From: Artemisia argyi
Taxonomy: Eukaryota; Streptophyta; Magnoliopsida; Asterales; Asteraceae
Direction of reading: 5' to 3'
DNA: 64,000 nt
Assembly: GCA_030686995.1 (NCBI GenBank)
Contig: CM060708.1
Span: 188,352,749-188,416,748 of the forward strand
Shown one piece after another: positions 54,505 to 63,560 of the stretch (the stretch's first letter is position 1; each line of letters begins with the position of its first letter). Under the pieces are notes generated by a model. The model saw only the letters and a list, made by a program, of their open reading frames with translations, did not search any database and was not told the origin of the DNA. A program made the position numbers and the translations under genes.

Positions 54505-56103
54505 TTGCATCAACTTACACTAAACACAACTCCTACTTCGTTGGAACGATCCAAGATCAACTTTATCACACATCAGAACCTAATGGAAATGAAAATGCAA
54601 ATCAAAGAGAGAGATTCAAAGAAAGTGTTTACAGTGTTCAAGTCATATGTAGAGAAGATCATCAATATTTATGGCTTAGAAGTAAGTTTCGATGAGGCAT
54701 TTGAGTACTACGTCAGAGACCGATTTCATTATTTCAAAGAAGAACTCATCCAAAACCTGAATCAACTTGAAAAGCTTCTTAATGAAGAAGAACTTCATAC
54801 GCATAACTGCAAAGAATCTCTTAAAGTCATCCAAACTCAGTTTCAGAGAATATTTAACCCTTGGATAATGAACCAGACAGTGTTTATCGATGCGTTTTAT
54901 AGAAAATTTTGGGTAAGTTATTCTACCATCAGAACTCAATGCATAAATCAAATGGATGAACTCGAAAAGATACTTGATGCTGAGGAAGCTGAGTTAAATG
55001 AAATTGAGAAGCTGAAACGGGAAAGAGAGCATATTGAAAAGGATATGCAGTTAAAAGAAAGAGAGCTAATTGAAAGAGAGATGCAGTTAAAGGAAACAGA
55101 GGTGATTGAGAAAGAGACAAAGAAAGATTTTCAAACAAAAGAGGAAACGGTCAATGAGGGTGATGCATCAGATGATAGTTTGGTTTTCACGGGAAGTGAT
55201 TCATCTTCAGAACAGCAGGTTGAAAGCAGCAGTCCTAGCTATGATTCAGATACTGATGGTACACAAAGGAATGAAGTTGTTTGGAACACTGAAGATGATC
55301 ATATCAGACCTTCATCAGACACAGAGATATTGGCTATGGTACAACATTCACATGCTCATGATAATGTTGATATATTTGAGAATATGTTTGTTCATGATCA
55401 GACACATCCTGCGCATCCTGAGTCTATTAGTGACACTTATGTGGAGCAACAAAATGATAGTAATATCACTTTTGATACTCCAGATATGGATCCTAATAGA
55501 GGTGAGCCTGCCCAGGATGGATCTTCTTATGAACAAGATCGTGCCTTATTTGCTTCATTAATCAATAATTTCAAACAAGAACTTGAGAAGTGCAAAAACG
55601 ACAATCGTGAAGCTAAGCAAGCGAATGTCTTTTTAAACAAAGAGCTTGAGAGATTTAAAGAAATGGAAAAACGTTTTGAAAATGCAACAACAAGAAATGC
55701 TGAACTTGAAATTGAAATCTCAAACCTTAAATCTCACGCTCAAAAGTTTGAAATGTATGGAGAGTCTGTTAAACCACTTTTAAAAAGAAATGAAGAACTT
55801 GAAGTTGGTTATAGAGAAGCTGTTCTTCGTGAAAAACGTTCCATTCAAAATCTGGATGCTCAAATGGTTGTTAACAACAGAAAGGTTCAAGCGCTTTTAA
55901 AAGAGAACAATGATTTAAAAAGTGAAAATTCAAAGCTTCAGAAAACCACATCAAATTTTGAGATTGTTAACACAAAACTTGAGAATGAAAACCAAGAGTT
56001 TTTGAAACGAACAAACGATCTTGAAAACAAACTTCGAAAATTGGGACAGACTTCTCAGACTATCAACATGCTGCCTACTAAAGATGAGGAGGTTGAGAAA
56101 TAA
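54505..56103 (+). CDS. Coiled-coil polyprotein of copia B, segment 1
   Basis: This is the first 532 codons of a frame that runs in the same phase to 58221. The N-terminal ~160 residues are predicted helical and lack a known Gag motif (VFTVFKSYVEKIINIYGLEV, then FRIFNPWIM-like stretches). Glu/Lys-rich coiled coils follow (about 160-210), then an acidic Ser/Asp-rich linker (about 215-350) and another long coiled coil (about 355-520). The TAA at 56101-56103 is in frame with the next segment. By position it replaces gag. The ATG at 54505 is the first in frame, but the ATG at 54583 could also serve. Confidence 0.7.
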   Translation: MHQLTLNTTPTSLERSKINFITHQNLMEMKMQIKERDSKKVFTVFKSYVEKIINIYGLEVSFDEAFEYYVRDRFHYFKEELIQNLNQLEKLLNEEELHTHNCKESLKVIQTQFQRIFNPWIMNQTVFIDAFYRKFWVSYSTIRTQCINQMDELEKILDAEEAELNEIEKLKREREHIEKDMQLKERELIEREMQLKETEVIEKETKKDFQTKEETVNEGDASDDSLVFTGSDSSSEQQVESSSPSYDSDTDGTQRNEVVWNTEDDHIRPSSDTEILAMVQHSHAHDNVDIFENMFVHDQTHPAHPESISDTYVEQQNDSNITFDTPDMDPNRGEPAQDGSSYEQDRALFASLINNFKQELEKCKNDNREAKQANVFLNKELERFKEMEKRFENATTRNAELEIEISNLKSHAQKFEMYGESVKPLLKRNEELEVGYREAVLREKRSIQNLDAQMVVNNRKVQALLKENNDLKSENSKLQKTTSNFEIVNTKLENENQEFLKRTNDLENKLRKLGQTSQTINMLPTKDEEVEK

Positions 56104-57066
56104 ACATCTGGGATTGGTTTTGTGAATAATGCTAATGTGGAAAATGGAAAACCGTGTTTTTTAAACAAAGTGAAAAAGCTGACACATATTTTGTACAACG
56201 CTGAAGATATGGGAGAAGAATTGTCAGATGATCTTTTGTTTGAGTCTCAAGATATTTTAAAATCTGAAGAGGAAAAACGTTTGAAAGTAAAACAAACAAA
56301 AAACCCACTCTCATACCACGGCTTTGTGTATGGTTGTCTACAATTGACAGATATACCAAAAGAACCTTTCAAAAGAAAAGACACTAATGTGAAGAGATTT
56401 TTCAAAGAAGCTCAACTTGCTACCTATGATGCTAAATTATGGCAAAATAGAGCAAGGAAACAATTTTGTAATCTTAAACATCACATTGAGCAAACGTTAA
56501 AAGTCATTTGGTTTAAGCAAGAAAACATCACAAACAACGTTTTCTCTAATTCTCTTTCATCAGATGTACGCCTTAACTTAGAAGTCAAAAAGATTTTGAA
56601 AGATGAGATTGAACCTCGTGTGAAAGATATCAATTTATGTTTTGAGTACTTTGAAAAATATCTTGTAACTGAAATGAGAGAAGATCTAAAGTACGTTCAC
56701 TCTCTGGAAGACGAATTTGATGAAAAATGCTTAATTCTAGACATTCAAAAAGAATTTTTCACAAATCAAATAGAGTCGTTCAAGTCAGTATCTGTCAGCC
56801 ATGAGTATGAGAATGTGCATTTTGAACAAACATCTTCTTTGAAATCTGAAAATCTGTGTCTCAAAAAGAAAATCACCGAGCTTTCAAAAGAAGCAACTGA
56901 TGTCAAAGCAGAATTGTCAAAAAGAACTGCTCACTTTGAGAAACATCTTGCAATACTCGAAGCACAAAGTATCTCTTTCCAACTTAAACTGCAAGAGAAG
57001 AATGAGAAAATGTCTTCTGAAAACTCTTTGACATCAGTGCTTAAAGAAAAAGAAAATATTTTTTAA
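56104..57066 (+). CDS. Coiled-coil polyprotein of copia B, segment 2
   Basis: It continues in the same phase after the TAA. It has a less coiled block (GKPCFLNKVKKLTHILYNAED; NPLSYHGFVYGCLQLTDIPK; KLWQNRARKQFCNLKHHIEQ) and then coiled coils with Glu/Lys heptads (about residues 235-310). It ends in TAA at 57064-57066, again with the frame open beyond. The RARKQF and KVIWFKQENI region looks globular. I recognise no enzymatic domain. Confidence 0.65.
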   Translation, partial: TSGIGFVNNANVENGKPCFLNKVKKLTHILYNAEDMGEELSDDLLFESQDILKSEEEKRLKVKQTKNPLSYHGFVYGCLQLTDIPKEPFKRKDTNVKRFFKEAQLATYDAKLWQNRARKQFCNLKHHIEQTLKVIWFKQENITNNVFSNSLSSDVRLNLEVKKILKDEIEPRVKDINLCFEYFEKYLVTEMREDLKYVHSLEDEFDEKCLILDIQKEFFTNQIESFKSVSVSHEYENVHFEQTSSLKSENLCLKKKITELSKEATDVKAELSKRTAHFEKHLAILEAQSISFQLKLQEKNEKMSSENSLTSVLKEKENIF

Positions 57067-58221
57067 GAAAAATGTGATGATACCAATATCAAGTTTGATT
57101 TTGACGAATTTGATACAAAAAATCTTGAATTGGAACATACTGTGACATCATTACAAAAAGAAAATGAGCATTTGAAACAGACTTACAAAAACTTGTTTGA
57201 TTCAATCAAGCGGTCAAGAGTTCAGAATCAAACTTTAAACAAATCTGACTCTCAGATCACACCAAATCATCTTTTTGAAAAAGAAAAGTCTGTGCTTCAA
57301 AAGAAAATTGTTGAATTGGAAAAAACGATTGCACAACAAACCAAGGATTTTGGTGATGCCAAAAATGATTTTTCAATCAAAACAGACAAATATGAAAAAT
57401 ATTTTGCACATCTTGAAAATCAAAATGCTTCTTTGCAAGAAAAACTGGCATCATCAGATAATGTTTCTCTTCAAAAAGATTACAATGATTTGAGAACGTC
57501 ATACAATGCCCTAAAAGCAAAGTTCGATGTTCTTAACCGGTCAAAAGGAAAATCTCAAGTTTCAAACGAGTCTAAACCACAAGTAAGTGTTTCAGAGAAG
57601 GTTTACATGGGTGAATCTTCCAAACCGTTTTTGAAAAAGGTTTCTCAGTTTACAACCTATTCTTTGCAAAAAGGAAGGAAGTTTTCAAAGAGACCTAATT
57701 TTTCTGAAACATTTACTCCTCAAAAGGTTTCAAATGCAAGTGCTCATAAAGTAAAGAATCAAGGTTTTCAAACTCCATACTCTCGTTTTACTCCGGTAAA
57801 GCCAGTATGGAAACCAAAGCAAAGCCGCTCAAAACATTTGAATTATTCATACTCTGAAATGCTTCCGCTACAACAAAGGAATGGCTATGCTTGGAAATAT
57901 CGTAATTCTGGAAGGTTTCCATTCATCTCAAAAACGATTTTTCAAAATGAAACGCCGAGTTTCAACAATGGATGGAAAACTTCTTCTTCAAGTTTTAAAA
58001 CTCCAAAAGAGACACCGAGTTTCTCAAACAACTTTCATAAGCAAAAGAGTTTTAAATCACCGTTGATTCCACGAGCTTTATTTCAAAATGAAACACCGGT
58101 TTTCAGTTCTCGTTGGAATTCAACTTCTTTGTCTCGGATTGACACAACTTTCAAATGGATTTCAAAATATGGTAACCCAGTTGGCACCGTGCTTAAATGG
58201 GTTCCAAAAGTTGTTGTCTAA
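57067..58221 (+). CDS. Coiled-coil polyprotein of copia B, segment 3 with basic C-terminus
   Basis: This is the same frame, starting after the second TAA. Coiled coils occupy the first ~140 residues. A basic, Phe/Ser/Lys-rich tail follows with repeats of the form F-x-N-E-T-P-x-F and a KPVWKPKQSRSKH block, ending in FKWISKYGNPVGTVLKWVPK. In pol-bearing relatives a KWVPK-type stretch lies just before the protease, but here the frame stops and no protease follows. This supports loss of the whole pol region. Confidence 0.7.
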   Translation, partial: EKCDDTNIKFDFDEFDTKNLELEHTVTSLQKENEHLKQTYKNLFDSIKRSRVQNQTLNKSDSQITPNHLFEKEKSVLQKKIVELEKTIAQQTKDFGDAKNDFSIKTDKYEKYFAHLENQNASLQEKLASSDNVSLQKDYNDLRTSYNALKAKFDVLNRSKGKSQVSNESKPQVSVSEKVYMGESSKPFLKKVSQFTTYSLQKGRKFSKRPNFSETFTPQKVSNASAHKVKNQGFQTPYSRFTPVKPVWKPKQSRSKHLNYSYSEMLPLQQRNGYAWKYRNSGRFPFISKTIFQNETPSFNNGWKTSSSSFKTPKETPSFSNNFHKQKSFKSPLIPRALFQNETPVFSSRWNSTSLSRIDTTFKWISKYGNPVGTVLKWVPKVVV

Positions 58222-59199
58222 TCCAAATTCATAATGGCTTTCAACATAATGACTTCTTAGTATTTCAGCTAAGGACTCGTTCTTCAAAGAAAGGAAAGTG
58301 CTTAAATCAAAACAAAGGTTTTAAATATTTTTTGAGCACTTATCCTAAAAACATGATGGCTTATGCACACATAACAGTGTATAACCCGTGATTTATAAAG
58401 AAAGGACCCTGTTGTACATTTATGTGCGACAATCCTAAAAGATAGGAAGACTTCTCACAAAAAAGCTTATCAAAGTCTTCTTAATTTTTTGAGCAAAATT
58501 TTGAAAAATGTTTCAAAAGGTTATCAAAACTTTTTAGCTCAAGATATTACTCCCTCAAATCCTTAAAAGCTTAAATTTAATCAAAATGTTCTACTTTTGA
58601 GGGGGAGTAATAAAAAGATGTTCCAAAAAGATCATGCTTAAAAAAAAACTAATACGGAATTTACAAACATCCGTTTCTCCCAGAAGCTATCCAAAAAGAA
58701 AAGGTTTTAATCAATTGGTATAAAAAATACCATGGATATGCTATTTTTGAGGGGTAGAAGACGTGATTAAAATGTGATCAATGTGTTTAAGATTGTGGCT
58801 GAATCTCGTACGAGCTCGACTCAGAATTGACCCAAGAATTGACGAAACAACAAAAGTTAGTAATCGAAAAGACTTATCCTCGACGGGTAATAACATCAAG
58901 TTAGTTACTAGAGCTAGTTGTCACCTAAAAGCTGACAATGGAACTCTTTAACTAGCCACGTAAGCGTGTCTCGAAAAGGATTTGTCTTAGTAGAAATGTA
59001 CCGTTTCGAGAAACTTTCTGTGGATATGACCAGGCCGGGTAATAACTTCAAGCTAGTCTAACTAGTGATGTAAGCGTGTCTTGAATCGGTTATGTTCATT
59101 GAAAGTGGATCAATTCAAAAGTGCAAACTCCTCCCGCATGCGCAAATTTTATAAATCCATGAGCACATGTGAAGGGGGAGTCCTTCATGAAATGCAAAA

Positions 59200-59249
59200 C
59201 TCTCAAAGTGTTAACAAAGTATGTTTTACTATCATCAACACTTTGAGAG
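59200..59249 (+). other. Stem-loop in copia B 3' region, counterpart of 426-475
   Basis: CTCTCAAAGTGTT (59200-59212) pairs with AACACTTTGAGAG (59237-59249), 13 bp with a 24-base loop. Compared with copia A, one C-G pair has become A-T. Confidence 0.75.
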
Positions 59250-60149
59250 ATTTTCACAAATGGTTTGATGGCAACAATAGGATAATCATGGAGTTATAAG
59301 GTGACTAAGGTTAGGAAAAACCGTCCTATGATCCGCCAGAGCCGGAGGGATCTACCCAAGGACAAATCCAATAGATTAGAATTAGAAGTCCTTAGGTATG
59401 ATTGAAAAAAGGAGAAAATGAGAAAGGAGAAAGAAGGGGTTGAAGAATTAAAAAGAAAAGTTATGAAAAAGGGTGAAAAGAAATAGCCCTCCAAATGTTC
59501 AACCTTAGGGCAGAAACCGGGTTCAATTCGTATGCTACTGGTTGTTGCTAAGGTGACACCGGTATTGAAGATAAAGACGTCATGGACCCAGTGACGCATT
59601 GCACTAAACCTTCTTAACCACTCAAGTTCTCTTAAAAGAGCTTGTTTCATTCTCACGGGGAACCAGTGTAATCTATCGACTTGTCTCTTAGAGATGGTTG
59701 ATATTGAAGCAGGAGACCCCTCCCTAGTCTCCGCATAGGAAAACCAAATTATGCACTTATCGAGTCTAGAGCCATGAGATACATCAAAAGATCTCTTAGG
59801 ATACACTTTCCTATGATTACACTTGTGTTTGCCAAAAAGGACACAAGTTGTACGAGTCTTTATGAGATCTATGGATCTTGCCTTATCTTTCATGATGGTT
59901 ACTATGTTCCAAAACGGTCTACAGTTGTGGGGTGATCTCCAGCAACTCACCTGAATCATTGATGTACTTCGGTGGATCTAGTAAGCCCTTTTCAGGGGTA
60001 TCTGGTTCAGGAACGGCCTTGGCAAGGGTTAGAGAGAGTTTTCACACTATGCTGTTAACGATCTCTAATTCCGAACCTGTAAGTACCGGATGCTTTATTG
60101 CTAACTGTTTTATGCAGGTACTCATAAATGTTCCTTGGAGAAAGACCGT

Positions 60150-60490
60150 TACCATCACTCAAAGATCCACATGCTCATACCCTTCAAAGCTCTTTTCAAA
60201 GATCTAAGCAAAGCAAAGTTCAGAATGTTTCTAAGTCAAAGTCAAAGAATCTTCAAACTAAAGAAACAAAGATTTAAGTCAAAGAGAAGAGAACTTCACA
60301 AAGATTCAAAGTCAAACAAAGTATGAGCATGTTGGAAAAGACGTAAAGACAATATAGTAAAGATGTTGATCAAAGGCTAGAAAGATCACAAAGCATGATT
60401 GGAACAAAGGAACTAGCAAAACTATTACACAAGGACTCAAAGTTCAAGAGAACAAGCTTCAAAGATCAAAGATCAAAGTCACAAAAGAGA
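60150..60490 (+). repeat. CAAAG word-rich tract
   Basis: The words TCAAAG, ACAAAG and GCAAAG occur around 20 times in 340 bases, with unrelated spacers and a purine-rich sense strand, just upstream of the polypurine tract. Confidence 0.65.
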
Positions 60491-60600
60491 GATCTCAATG
60501 ATCACCCTTAGGGGGAGATTGTTAGAATTAGAAGTGTTGATCATTTATGAAATCAAAGTGAGATCTCAATGATCGTCCCTTAGGGGGAGATTGTTAGGAT
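60490..60600 (+). repeat. Duplicated polypurine tract and LTR edge
   Basis: AGATCTCAATGATC, a TTAGGGGGAGAT tract and TGTTAG occur at about 60490-60530 and again at 60561-60600. The first is followed by about 30 bases that resemble the LTR start. Only the second is joined to the complete LTR at 60592. Confidence 0.8.
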
Positions 60601-60969
60601 TAAAAGTGACGATCATTATTGAGTCGACAAGTATTGTAATAGTTAAGTATATTGGGCTATGGACTTGGTACTTATTTAGTAAATCATGTAAGCCTTTATT
60701 AGAAATTGTAAACCAAGCCCATTAGACAAGGCCCATAGAAAGCCTTTAAGGCATCCTTTATTAGGAACTATATAAACACCTCAAAGCTCATTTGAGGTGT
60801 GTGCTTGTATGTGCTTGTGTGTGTAAGTGTGTGTGTTTATTAATAAAAAGCTCTCTTATTTCATCTCTTATTCTCTCATATACACAACATATACATAACA
60901 TCAAGTCACCATCTTTACTTCATCTAGTGCTTATATTTGTGTTAAAGTTGATATATCTAAGGTCCTACA
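60592..60969 (+). repeat. 3' LTR of copia B
   Basis: This 378-bp LTR is identical by eye to the 5' LTR except for one T/C change near its start and an extra 11 bases in ATACACAACAT. The TATA box is at 60769-60776. Confidence 0.95.
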
Positions 60970-62039
60970 CCTTCTTATAAAAATTATAGCACTCCACCTT
61001 CTTTTTGTCAAAACCTACTGTCTCATTGCCATTAATGGTAATCTTCCTTCCAGTCTTCTTCCAAAACTTCTTTGCCTTTAAGCTTAGTAATGCCACCTGC
61101 CATTTAATGTCCATCTCCTCCATATCATCCTCATCAATTTGATCCAAATCCTCATGATTGAGAATTGAACCACCCATCTGACTTGATATAAAGGCATAAA
61201 AGGTATAATTACTAAGTCCTGCAATCTGCCTTTTTGAACTAGCAGTGGAAACACCTCCACTACCAGTGGAAACAACAATGTTAGCATTATCATCATCACT
61301 ATCACTTTCTCTATCTGAACTATCATCAACAGATGATGATATAAGTGCTACACTTCCTGAACCTGTGCTTAGTTTGCCAGCTTTCTTCAATCTTTGTTCA
61401 ATAACCTTGAAGTTATTGTACAAATCATTAAGTTTCATAGTCTCCAAATCTGGCTTATCTTCCCACACTGCAACATTGGTTCCAAACTCAGAGGGTAAAC
61501 TTCTTAAGAACTTTAGATTGAGGTCTTCCCTTTCCACCTCAATTCCAAAAACAATGAGTTGAGTAACAATCTTTTGTAGCCTTGGGAAGATGCTATCAAT
61601 AGATTCATTACTTGTTGAACCAAAGTTTTCGTAAGTCTGTTTCAGCAAGGTCTTCTGAGTCTTCTTGGTGGAATCATTACCACCAAAAACATTACAGATC
61701 TCCTCAAATAGAGTCTTTGCAGTCTTGTACTTGCTAAATGCCAGAACTTGATCTCTGGGAAGGGTCATCAGCAACAAACCTCTGGCCTTCAGATCATTCT
61801 TCATCTGAAGTCTTTCATCATTTGTAACAGGTCCAGTGTTAACCTTTACTACCTCCTTACCACCAACCATCTCTAAAGTAGTACCAGGTTTGAAGGAATT
61901 TCCAACCATGATGATCTCCCATAGAGTAGTCTTGCACCATAAAGAATTGTTCGATCATTAGCCTCCACATCTTATAGTCATTCAACTTAAGCTTGAGAAG
62001 CTTAGCAGCAATGTTTGATTGACTGGTTTCTGTCTCCAT
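60970..62039 (-). pseudogene. Gag N-terminal and main domain of copia H
   Basis: It starts at the minus-strand ATG at 62037-62039 (METETSQSNIAAKLLKLKL, YKMWRLMIEQFF). The frame changes near 61916, where about two bases seem to be missing. The copia Gag domain then follows from 61909 (ALAFSKYKTAKTLFEEICNVF, KTLLKQTYENF, FLRSLPSEFGTNVAVWED). A Ser/Asp-rich stretch contains two coding copies of the CAGTGG word near 61242-61272. The segment ends with the first half of a zinc knuckle (VECYNFYKK), cut there by copia B. The rest is at 51627-52992. Confidence 0.85.
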
Positions 62040-62086
62040 TGATTCTTCTGAGTGAACTTGGGGTCTTCTAAATCAAAGTATCAAAG

Positions 62087-62102
62087 CCTGGCTCTGATAT
62101 CA
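62087..62102 (-). promoter_or_regulatory. Primer-binding site of copia H
   Basis: TGATATCAGAGCCAGG on the minus strand, one base from the usual TGGTATCAGAGC of copia elements. It lies two bases inside the LTR edge. Confidence 0.85.
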
Positions 62103-62104
62103 CT

Positions 62105-62583
62105 TGATGGATCTATACACCTTGAACTGTGTTAGATTGATACTTTGAGTTATATCACTAAGTATGCGGAATCTACTTAGTAATACTTAGAAGTTTGATT
62201 GTGAATGAAATAGTTGTTTATGAATGAGAACAATGTATGTAACAAACAGTAAGCGCCAATATTATTAATGATAATAATACGAGTGATCTTAGTATCACTA
62301 GGGTTACACCTTGAAGCTCTAGAAAAACGTATATCTAACCTTTAACCTAGGATCTCCTTTTATAGCACAAGGAGTCCTCTTCTACAAGATAAGTATAACT
62401 CTAATAGAATAATATATACACAAGATCTATTCTATATTTATCTAAACACGTTTCCTAACAATTATCCAAACAGCAGTGGTAATATATGTACTTGTAGTGG
62501 TAATGAGTTTCCACTGCAAGTGCATTCTTCAGCAGTTGTAATATCTTCACTAGCGGGGGTAACTGTTAGTATAAGTCCCAACA
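62105..62583 (-). repeat. 5' LTR of copia H
   Basis: It is 479 bp. On the minus strand it begins TGTTGGGAC and ends CCATCA. The TATA box TATAAAAG is at 62357-62364 on the minus strand. Four to five CAGTGG or CAGTTG words lie in its first 110 bases (U3). It is flanked on the right by the target duplication AAGTA (62584-62588). Confidence 0.95.
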
Positions 62584-62957
62584 AAGTATGTCTATTATAA
62601 TACGCCATAGACACCTTTTGTCTACTATTTTTATGCCAGGCACAGTGGTGACCTATATTGCATCATCTTTTCGGCTGGCAACTCAGCTTTCTCTTTCCTC
62701 AACCCATATTCAACTCTCTCATAATAGTGGCAACCCATATTGCATCATCTTACTTTTTATTTTTTTTTAACTAAAAAAAAACCATTTTTAACAAAAACAC
62801 AAATTTTATTAATAAAACGTAAACATTACATAAGCGAAACGATACGAAATTAAACAACTAAAAATTAAACGTAAACATTACAAGACAACACATAACATAA
62901 AACACGATACAGAAAAGAAATAAAACACGATACGGAAATACTTAACATAAAACACCA

Positions 62958-63318
62958 TTACTCATCGTCTCTGTCCCATGCATCTGTGTTTCTCAGAATG
63001 AACCACACATGTTGATAATTTATCCCTCTCCCACGGCGTTCATGATAAATTCGGTTTGCATTGCTGAGACGACAAGAGTCTTGACTTGTACGCAGCAACT
63101 CTTTATAAATATCATTATATCTACGACATTCAAGGTTGATTCTATTCCATTGCTGTAATACTATTTTTATTACGGTGCTCACCATCAGTCTGATCGTTGA
63201 ACCTTTGTGTAACTTCATTCCAAAAAGAACGTCCATTCACAAGGTCTCAAGAATCGTGAACTTCAAGCCATACGTTAGCTAGCAAGTATTCTTCTTCCAT
63301 GGACCAACGATTATTCAT
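62958..63318 (-). pseudogene. SANT/Myb-like Harbinger ORF1, broken
   Basis: It starts at the minus-strand ATG at 63316-63318. The N-terminus NRWSMEEEYLLANVWLEV is a Myb/SANT-like helix with Trp. A TGA at 63247-63249 follows EVHDS, and the reading continues in frame with NGRSFWNEVTQRFNDQ. A frameshift near 63170-63180 then moves it to the frame holding WNRINLECRRYNDIYKEL and HVWFILRNTDAWDRDDE, which ends at 62958. In PIF/Harbinger elements this protein binds DNA and assists the transposase. The stop and frameshift make it non-functional. Confidence 0.75.
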
Positions 63319-63365
63319 TGTGAAATGCTTTAGGAGTGTGTGAAGAATGGTATTGTATGGTGTGT

Positions 63366-63373
63366 TATTTATA
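63366..63373 (-). promoter_or_regulatory. TATA box of the SANT-like ORF
   Basis: TATAAATA on the minus strand about 48 bases upstream of the start codon at 63318, similar to the box of the Harbinger transposase at 34024-34031. Confidence 0.55.
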
Positions 63374-63560
63374 GGGGATAATATAAGAAGCGGGATATTT
63401 TTAGATTCAAAATTCAAACAGAAGGCGGGATACATTTTAAATTCAAAATTCAAATAGAAGGCGGGATCTTTTAATACAAACTTAACTTTTTATTAATAAA
63501 AACATAAACGTTACATAAACGAAATTAAAACATTACAATACTAACTTAAAAACTTAAACT

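Larger units (their letters stand above)
58222..60591 (+). other. 3' non-coding region of copia B
   Basis: It contains GAGGGGGAG-type polypurine runs (near 58598 and 59173) and two module repeats (near 58890-59000 and 59036-59090). It also has a 13-bp hairpin (59200-59249) and a segment matching copia A 1-360. A CAAAG-rich stretch (60150-60490) and a duplicated polypurine tract (60510 and 60581) follow. A 221-codon antisense frame (59294-59959) is not convincing as a gene. Confidence 0.7.
52993..60969 (+). mobile_element. Copia element B: recent, pol-less
   Basis: This 7977-bp plus-strand element has LTRs at 52993-53359 and 60592-60969 and is flanked by CCTTC at 52988-52992 and 60970-60974. 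By eye the LTRs differ by one substitution and one 11-bp insertion. The interior has a word-array leader, one long coiled-coil reading frame with two stops, and a 2.4-kb 3' non-coding region. No protease, integrase, RT or RNase H motif is present. It sits in the Gag zinc-knuckle codons of copia H. Confidence 0.95.
34749..62583 (-). mobile_element. Copia element H (host of two nested insertions)
   Basis: This minus-strand copia element has a 5' LTR (62105-62583), PBS, gag, protease, integrase, RT and RNase H, then two accessory ORFs and a rearranged 3' LTR. AAGTA flanks it at 34744-34748 and 62584-62588. The 27.8-kb span includes TR-GAG copy 2 (7742 bp) and copia B (7977 bp), leaving about 12.1 kb. 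RT motifs such as [11 protein letters not shown] suggest the SIRE/Maximus group (inference), although the LTR is short for that group. A GCAGTGGWAA word recurs throughout. Confidence 0.9.

Noticed and set aside
60079..60118. Intron-like GTAAGT...CTAAC...TATGCAG in copia B 3' region
   Set aside because: Only 40 bases, shorter than plant introns normally are, and no flanking exon reading frames.
59932..60207. 91-codon plus-strand frame in copia B 3' region
   Set aside because: No recognisable domain, located in a non-coding 3' region and overlapping structured and word-rich sequence.
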